A stretch of 64,000 nucleotides of DNA from Bacteroidota bacterium. Lineage in GTDB: Bacteria > Bacteroidota > Rhodothermia > Rhodothermales > UBA10348. Position numbers and translations under genes: made by a program. Below the pieces are notes generated by a model, which was not told the DNA's origin, searched no databases, and saw only the letters and a list, made by a program, of their open reading frames with translations. The stretch's first letter is position 1. The number at the start of each line of letters is the position of its first letter. This document shows positions 63,433 to 64,000 of the stretch, one piece after another. The DNA lies in the NCBI GenBank assembly GCA_022567305.1, contig JADFHF010000005.1, forward strand, positions 79,966-143,965. Direction: 5' to 3'.

Positions 63433-63940
63433 CGCTGTTTGGGTCCTGACCGGATCGCGAATCGCCCACTGAAGGAGTGGACACGTACCGAATCGCTGCT
63501 TCGAGTCCGTCCAGCATCTGGTCGACGGACAGGTGCTCTATGGCGTAGTCTCTCGCATTTGCTGAAAACGTCGTCTGATCGGCGAGAATTTCAGAAACAG
63601 CCTGAGCAAGAGACCGAGCCGAAGAATCGGCCGCCAGCACACCGTTGCTCTTGGTTCGAATATGAGACCACTCCGGACTGTGAAATCGACTGGTGCCCGG
63701 AGGCAAGGGAGCGACAATGGGTACCCCCAGTGCAAAGGCATGGATCACCGAAAGCCCTACGTAACCGGGATTCAGAAGCACATCTGAGGCATAGATGTAT
63801 GGAGATGATTGATCGAAGTCGTTCATCGCTCCCAAAAATCGGGTCTTGACTCCAGCCTTCTCTGCTTCATCGCAGATACGCTCTCTTTCCGGACCGTCCC
63901 CGATCACCAGAAGAAGCGTATCAGATCGACCGAGCGCTCG
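63425..63940 (-). CDS. GT4 glycosyltransferase, C-terminal part
   Basis: About 170 codons visible. LLLVIGDGPERERICDEAEK is the nucleotide-sugar half of a GT-B enzyme, followed by NPGYVGLSVIHAFALGVPI in place of the usual E-x7-E region. Reads into the right edge; the N-terminal ~200 residues should lie beyond, but sequence quality changes at about 63936 (see the next entry). Confidence 0.8.
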   Translation of the reverse strand, partial: RALGRSDTLLLVIGDGPERERICDEAEKAGVKTRFLGAMNDFDQSSPYIYASDVLLNPGYVGLSVIHAFALGVPIVAPLPPGTSRFHSPEWSHIRTKSNGVLAADSSARSLAQAVSEILADQTTFSANARDYAIEHLSVDQMLDGLEAAIRYVSTPSVGDSRSGQDPNSDV

Positions 63941-64000
63941 CTGGCCAGGGCCACCAGGGCGGCGACACCGAAGGCGCCGCCCAACTGCACGGACGAGCTG
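63936..64000 (-). other. GC-rich terminal segment, probable chimeric end
   Basis: The last 60 bases are 75% GC against roughly half in the rest of the window. In one minus-strand frame they read SSVQLGGAFGVAALVALA, a segment typical of MFS drug-transporter helices from high-GC genomes, and in the GT4 frame they give a low-complexity Gly/Pro/Arg run. I take this as a misjoined contig end rather than part of the glycosyltransferase. Confidence 0.55.

Overview
The window looks like a chromosomal stretch (probably from a metagenome contig) of a marine member of the Bacteroidota/Rhodothermota side of the FCB group. The signs are a T9SS-type C-terminal sorting domain on a secreted protease, DUF4249 next to a TonB-dependent receptor, a FecI/FecR/TonB surface-signalling set, several MacB/FtsX-like permeases ending in the motif LRYE, and a mix of ATG/GTG/TTG starts with few strong Shine-Dalgarno sites. 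No rRNA, tRNA, CRISPR array or insertion sequence was recognised.

Layout. 1-2.1 kb (minus strand): start of a histidine operon, read hisL-hisG-HAD phosphatase-hisB, with a classical His-codon leader peptide and an attenuator hairpin. 2.4-6.4 kb (plus): a five-gene envelope redox operon (porin, ethylbenzene-dehydrogenase-type haem lipoprotein, membrane protein, FMN-binding protein, cytochrome c lipoprotein) in which three genes carry stops or frameshifts. 6.4-22.6 kb: a patchwork of single genes (RidA, LysR with a divergent EamA exporter, di-haem cytochrome, DUF6504, DUF6515, GNAT, TolB-like propeller, MarR-NmrA pair, FtsX permease, SRPBCC) with several gene remnants. 22.6-32.9 kb (minus): an uninterrupted nine-gene purine catabolism operon, from xanthine dehydrogenase and a membrane urate hydroxylase through 5-hydroxyisourate hydrolase and OHCU decarboxylase to allantoinase and allantoicase, plus an HpcH/HpaI-type aldolase (DUF6986). 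33-39.9 kb: secreted S41 peptidase with T9SS tail, a second FtsX permease, a TPR lipoprotein ending in a strong terminator, and three more remnants.

40-51 kb: a TonB receptor/DUF4249/lipoprotein set facing a second TonB receptor controlled by FecR and an ECF sigma factor. Divergent from the sigma gene lie a glycerophosphodiester phosphodiesterase lipoprotein and a GlpT-type transporter, which together suggest phosphodiester scavenging. 51-53.3 kb: small enzymes. 53.3-60.1 kb: a four-gene operon with PQQ alcohol dehydrogenase-cytochrome fusion, Na+/solute symporter, M55 D-aminopeptidase and amidohydrolase-3, with a 12-bp tandem repeat abutting the last start codon. 60.1-64 kb (minus): glycan assembly (GT4, GT4, Wzx-like flippase, GT2). 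The last ~65 bases are much richer in GC and read as part of an MFS permease, so the right edge may be chimeric.

The two most informative signals are the histidine leader/attenuator with a HAD phosphatase sitting in the operon, and the complete purine operon in which no known ureidoglycolate-processing enzyme is present but an uncharacterised aldolase-fold protein is. About a dozen gene remnants in 64 kb, often with C-to-T type nonsense codons or shifts at G-runs, is itself unusual.
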